Shown: one piece after another, positions 61,239 to 64,000 of the stretch
Layout of the letters: each line of letters starts with the position of its first letter
Numbering within the stretch: the stretch's first letter is position 1
Origin: Pseudomonas serboccidentalis
Lineage (GTDB): Bacteria; Pseudomonadota; Gammaproteobacteria; Pseudomonadales; Pseudomonadaceae
DNA length: 64,000 nt
Direction: 5' to 3'
NCBI RefSeq assembly: GCF_028830055.1
Contig: NZ_CP101655.1
Location: 4,831,857-4,895,856 of the forward strand
Made by a program: the position numbers and the translations under genes
The notes under the pieces: model-generated
Told to the model about the DNA's origin: nothing
Databases searched by the model: none
What the model saw: only the letters and a program-made list of their open reading frames with translations

Positions 61239-61341
61239 TGTGTGGCGAGGGAGCGAGCTCTCGCTGGGGCGCGAAGCGGCCCCGCTCTTCAAAGAGAGGC
61301 CTGCTGCGCAGTCCAGCGGGAGCAAGCTCCCTCGCCACAGG
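61239..61341. repeat. Inverted repeat, REP family C
   Basis: Arms tgtggcgagggagcgagctc and its near-complement; the inner part has gcgaagcggccccgctctt-type stems. Similar to 39207-39311. It follows the dctA stop codon. Confidence 0.85.
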
Positions 61342-61358
61342 GTATTACCAAATTGCAG

Positions 61359-62693
61359 TTACTTGACGTTGCTCGGGGCTGGGCCTTCAGCCACACCCAG
61401 GTCATCTTCAGGACGGGTATCAGCGATACCGCGACCACCCGAGGCCAGCTCGGTTTGCAGCACGTCGGTGTCCAGCTCTTTGACCCACTTGGCGACAACG
61501 ATGGTCGCTACGGCGTTGCCGACCAGGTTGGTCAGGGCGCGGGCTTCGGACATGAAGCGGTCGATACCCAGAATCAGCGCCAGACCGGCCACCGGCAGGT
61601 GACCTACCGCCGACAGCGTGGCCGCCAGCACGATGAAGCCCGAACCGGTCACACCGGCTGCGCCTTTGGAGGACAGCAGCAACACCACCAGCAGGGTGAT
61701 CTGATGGGTGATGTCCATGTGCGTGTCGGTGGCCTGAGCAATGAACACTGCAGCCATGGTCAGGTAGATCGCAGTACCGTCGAGGTTGAACGAGTAACCG
61801 GTCGGGATCACCAGACCCACTACCGATTTCTTCGCGCCCAGACGCTCCATCTTGATCAGCATGCGTGGCAGTACCGATTCCGACGAGGACGTACCCAGTA
61901 CGATCAGCAGTTCTTCACGGATGTAGCGGATCATCTTCAGTACGCTGAAGCCGTGCATGCGGGCGATACCACCGAGCACGATCAGGATGAACAGCACGCA
62001 AGTGATGTAGAAGCAGGCCATCAGTTGACCCAGCTGCACCAGCGAGCCGACACCGTAGGCACCGATGGTGAACGCCATCGCACCGAAGGCACCGATTGGC
62101 GCGAGCTTCATGATCATGTTGATGATGTTGAACATCACGTGGGCGAAGCGATCGATGAAGTCGAGGATCGGACGGCCGTAGTCACCCAGGCGATGCAGGG
62201 CGAAACCGAAGATCACCGAGAACATCAGCACTTGCAGGATGTCGCCAGTGGCGAACGCGCCGACGATGGTGGACGGGATCACGTTGAGCAGGAAGCCGAC
62301 AACGCTCTGGTCAGCACCCTGGGCTACATAGGTGGCGACTTTCGAAGCGTCGAGGGTGCTGACGTCGATGTGCATGCCGTTGCCCGGCTGCACAATGTTG
62401 ACCACGATCAGGCCCACCAGCAGGGCGATGGTCGATACGATTTCGAAGTACAGCAGTGCGTAACCGCCGGTCTTGCCGACCGACTTCATGCTTTGCATGC
62501 CAGCGATACCGCTGACCACGGTGCAGAAGATGATCGGGGCGATGATCATTTTGATCAGCTTGATGAACCCGTCACCCAGTGGCTTTACCGCGACACCAAA
62601 CTGCGGGTAGTAGTGACCAAGGGCAATACCGATGATGATCGCGACGATCACCTGGAAATACAGGGATTTGTACAGTGGCTGACGAGTCGTCAT
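61359..62693 (-). CDS. dctA: C4-dicarboxylate:cation symporter DctA
   Basis: 444 aa from the ATG at 62693 (GAGG 9 nt upstream). Inner-membrane carrier for succinate, fumarate and malate. [22 protein letters not shown], the serine-rich loop [36 protein letters not shown] and the FIDRF... region are those of DctA in the DAACS family. A sigma-54 promoter lies 145 bp upstream, as expected for dctA regulated by DctB/DctD. GltP is related, but these motifs and the promoter favour DctA. Confidence 0.95.
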   Translation of the reverse strand: MTTRQPLYKSLYFQVIVAIIIGIALGHYYPQFGVAVKPLGDGFIKLIKMIIAPIIFCTVVSGIAGMQSMKSVGKTGGYALLYFEIVSTIALLVGLIVVNIVQPGNGMHIDVSTLDASKVATYVAQGADQSVVGFLLNVIPSTIVGAFATGDILQVLMFSVIFGFALHRLGDYGRPILDFIDRFAHVMFNIINMIMKLAPIGAFGAMAFTIGAYGVGSLVQLGQLMACFYITCVLFILIVLGGIARMHGFSVLKMIRYIREELLIVLGTSSSESVLPRMLIKMERLGAKKSVVGLVIPTGYSFNLDGTAIYLTMAAVFIAQATDTHMDITHQITLLVVLLLSSKGAAGVTGSGFIVLAATLSAVGHLPVAGLALILGIDRFMSEARALTNLVGNAVATIVVAKWVKELDTDVLQTELASGGRGIADTRPEDDLGVAEGPAPSNVK

Positions 62694-62837
62694 TGCAAGT
62701 TTCCTCAAGCGTCCTGCAGGCAACATCCATCTGTTGAGCGCAGAACCTGAATTGCGAACCCTCCTGCACTGGAGGGATTTGTTGTTCGAGCGGCGCCTTT
62801 CCGGGCGGGATCAACGCACGCTTCTGTCGCTCTTATC

Positions 62838-62852
62838 GCAAACGCCGTGCCA
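62838..62852 (-). promoter_or_regulatory. Sigma-54 promoter of dctA
   Basis: On the minus strand TGGCAC-N5-TTGC, a complete -24/-12 match with correct spacing. Transcription would begin near 62826, giving a leader of about 130 nt. Confidence 0.8.
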
Positions 62853-62931
62853 CTTTGGTGCAATTCGCTGCAAGCCTTTTGATATCAGGACTTACGGGCT
62901 TTTCTGTGTCACTGTTCGGTGACTCAAGTGT

Positions 62932-62986
62932 GGCGGATTTCCGCCAACTCGGCGGATCTCGTCCTACAATTTGGCGGAAATCCGCC
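62932..62986. promoter_or_regulatory. Paired GGCGGA palindromes upstream of the AraC gene
   Basis: GGCGGATTTCCGCC at 62932-62945 and GGCGGAAATCCGCC at 62973-62986, 41 bp apart, with a half-site GGCGGA at 62951-62956. They lie 59-113 bp before the AraC gene and about 80-148 bp upstream of the dctA sigma-54 promoter. They look like operators for a dimeric regulator. Confidence 0.6.
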
Positions 62987-63044
62987 TTGTTGCCCTGTGC
63001 ACGCCCCGGCTACCATCCGGCGCCTGAGGAAGGATCTGCCGCTT

Positions 63045-64000
63045 ATGCGCGAACGTACCATCGCCAGTCATTTCGCCCGGGCCGCCCTCGGTGGCGCACG
63101 CCGTTCGGGGTTCGATTATTTGCCGCTGCTGCAACAGCTGGGCATCAGCCCCGAGTTGCTGAATGAGCCGCGCGCGCGCATCGCCCCGGAGCAATTCACC
63201 CAACTGCTGCAGAGCCTGTGGCTGGCCCTGGACGACGAATACCTGGGCTTTGGCAACGCTCCGAGCAAACCCGGTAGCTTCGCGATGATGTGCCATGCCC
63301 TGATTCACTGCCGTAACCTGGAGAAGGCACTGCAACGCGGCTTATTGTTTTATAGCCTATTCCCCGAGGCCCCGCGCCTGAGCCTGCACCGCGAAGACGA
63401 ATGGGTGCGCCTGAGCCTCGATGACTCGCAGTTATGGGACCCGGATCACTTTCTCAGCGAGAGCCTGCTGGTGATCTGGCATCGCCTCGGCAGCTGGCTG
63501 ATCGGCCAGCGCATTCGTCTGGAACAGGCCACGTTCAGCTATCCGAAACCGGCGCATGGCGCCGAGTACGATCTGCTGTTCCCCTGCCCGCTGGTGTTTT
63601 CAGCCGATCAAAGCAGCCTGCTGTTCCACAGCCGCTATCTACACATGCCGCTGTTACAGGACGAACGCACCCTCAAGCACTTTCTCGAACGCTCCCCCGC
63701 CGACCTGCTGTCGCGCCCGGACGACGGCGACAGCCTCAGCAGTCGCCTGCGCCGCTTGCTCAGCCGCGACAGCGCGCACTGGCCGGACCTGGAAGCGGTG
63801 GCCGCGCAGCTGCACATCAGCCCGCAAACCCTGCGTCGGCATTTGCGCGAGGAAGGCACCAGTTTTCAGGAATTGAAGGATCAGTTGCGGCGGGATATCG
63901 CCATTTACCACTTGGGCCGGGCGGATCTGTCGTTGCAACAGATCGCCGAGCAACTGGGGTTTTCCGAGCCGTCGGCGTTTCACCGGGCGTTCAAGAAGTG
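63045..64000 (+). CDS. AraC-family transcriptional regulator, 3' end outside the window
   Basis: At least 318 residues, starting at ATG 63045 with AGGA about 13 nt upstream, and cut by the window edge. The N-terminal domain is of the arabinose-binding PF12625 type (RSGFDYLPLLQQLGISPELLNEPRARIAPEQFTQLLQSLWLALDDEYLG). The C-terminal helix-turn-helix pair includes DLEAVAAQLHISPQTLRRHLREEGTSFQELKDQLRRDIAIYHL and LQQIAEQLGFSEPSAFHRAFKK. The end of the second helix-turn-helix and the C-terminus are missing from view. Divergent from dctA; the operators between them may be its own sites. Confidence 0.88.
   Translation, partial: MRERTIASHFARAALGGARRSGFDYLPLLQQLGISPELLNEPRARIAPEQFTQLLQSLWLALDDEYLGFGNAPSKPGSFAMMCHALIHCRNLEKALQRGLLFYSLFPEAPRLSLHREDEWVRLSLDDSQLWDPDHFLSESLLVIWHRLGSWLIGQRIRLEQATFSYPKPAHGAEYDLLFPCPLVFSADQSSLLFHSRYLHMPLLQDERTLKHFLERSPADLLSRPDDGDSLSSRLRRLLSRDSAHWPDLEAVAAQLHISPQTLRRHLREEGTSFQELKDQLRRDIAIYHLGRADLSLQQIAEQLGFSEPSAFHRAFKK

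Noticed and set aside
61359..62693. Naming the dicarboxylate carrier GltP
   Set aside because: The N-terminus, SFNLDG...QATD region and sigma-54 promoter fit DctA better, though both belong to one family.
61242..62750. 502-codon open frame opposite dctA
   Set aside because: Antisense shadow, rich in Asp, His, Arg and Gln; dctA on the other strand is a clear family member.

Overview
This window is a piece of a Pseudomonas chromosome, most likely the P. fluorescens group. The evidence is the GC-rich coding style, gacS, fabA-fabB, the RelA/RlmD/CysM block, the long-chain FadE, and above all the many short palindromic REP elements placed at gene ends. Several blocks keep an order I recall from P. 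aeruginosa PAO1 (about PA2811-PA2820, PA1609-PA1623 and PA0926-PA0935). That is memory, not a search. There is no rRNA, CRISPR array, prophage or insertion sequence. 58 protein genes and six tRNA genes are supported.

Layout. 27-6388: ABC-2 exporter, glutathione transferase, transglutaminase-like protein, FadE-type acyl-CoA dehydrogenase and a small partner gene. 6506-9722: a LysR regulator divergent from an AlaX-type tRNA-editing protein, a 2-oxoglutarate/Fe(II) oxygenase and a LysE-family exporter. This is the most unusual cassette in the window. 9923-13659: exported M20 dipeptidase, three tandem tRNA-Glu/tRNA-Gly pairs with their own promoter and terminators, and a membrane-anchored protein. 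14314-25376: chemoreceptor, MocR regulator, SDR and MDR oxidoreductases, pyrF, an OmpR/EnvZ-type two-component pair, an AI-2E family permease and a DUF4892 protein. Two near-identical 440-bp non-mobile-looking repeats lie in this part, at 13881-14320 and 22997-23434.

25480-38625 is lipid and signalling territory: two alpha/beta hydrolases, a hotdog thioesterase, an acyl-CoA synthetase under a perfect 22-bp operator-like palindrome, sixA, DUF4389, gpsA, then an operon of TonB-dependent receptor, periplasmic binding protein and hybrid kinase, and finally fabA-fabB. 38995-46604: a small conserved gene, DUF2058, mazG, relA, rlmD, cysM and an acquired-looking YhcG-type nuclease. 46790-54391: a two-component pair divergent from gacS, then ldhA and small zinc-ribbon and lipoprotein genes. 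54494-62693: thioredoxin-like lipoprotein, arsC-wrbA-DUF2069, 3-methyladenine glycosylase, ttcA, Yip1, SprT, a class III CoA-transferase and the dicarboxylate carrier dctA, which has a textbook sigma-54 promoter. An AraC regulator runs off the right end and is preceded by paired palindromic operators.

Functional links. Fatty-acid and membrane-lipid functions recur (FadE, acyl-CoA synthetase, thioesterase, GpsA, FabA, FabB). Global regulation is also dense (RelA, GacS, the HptB-type hybrid kinase, a SixA-type histidine phosphatase). REP elements close most transcription units and in one case appear to encode the end of a sensor kinase.
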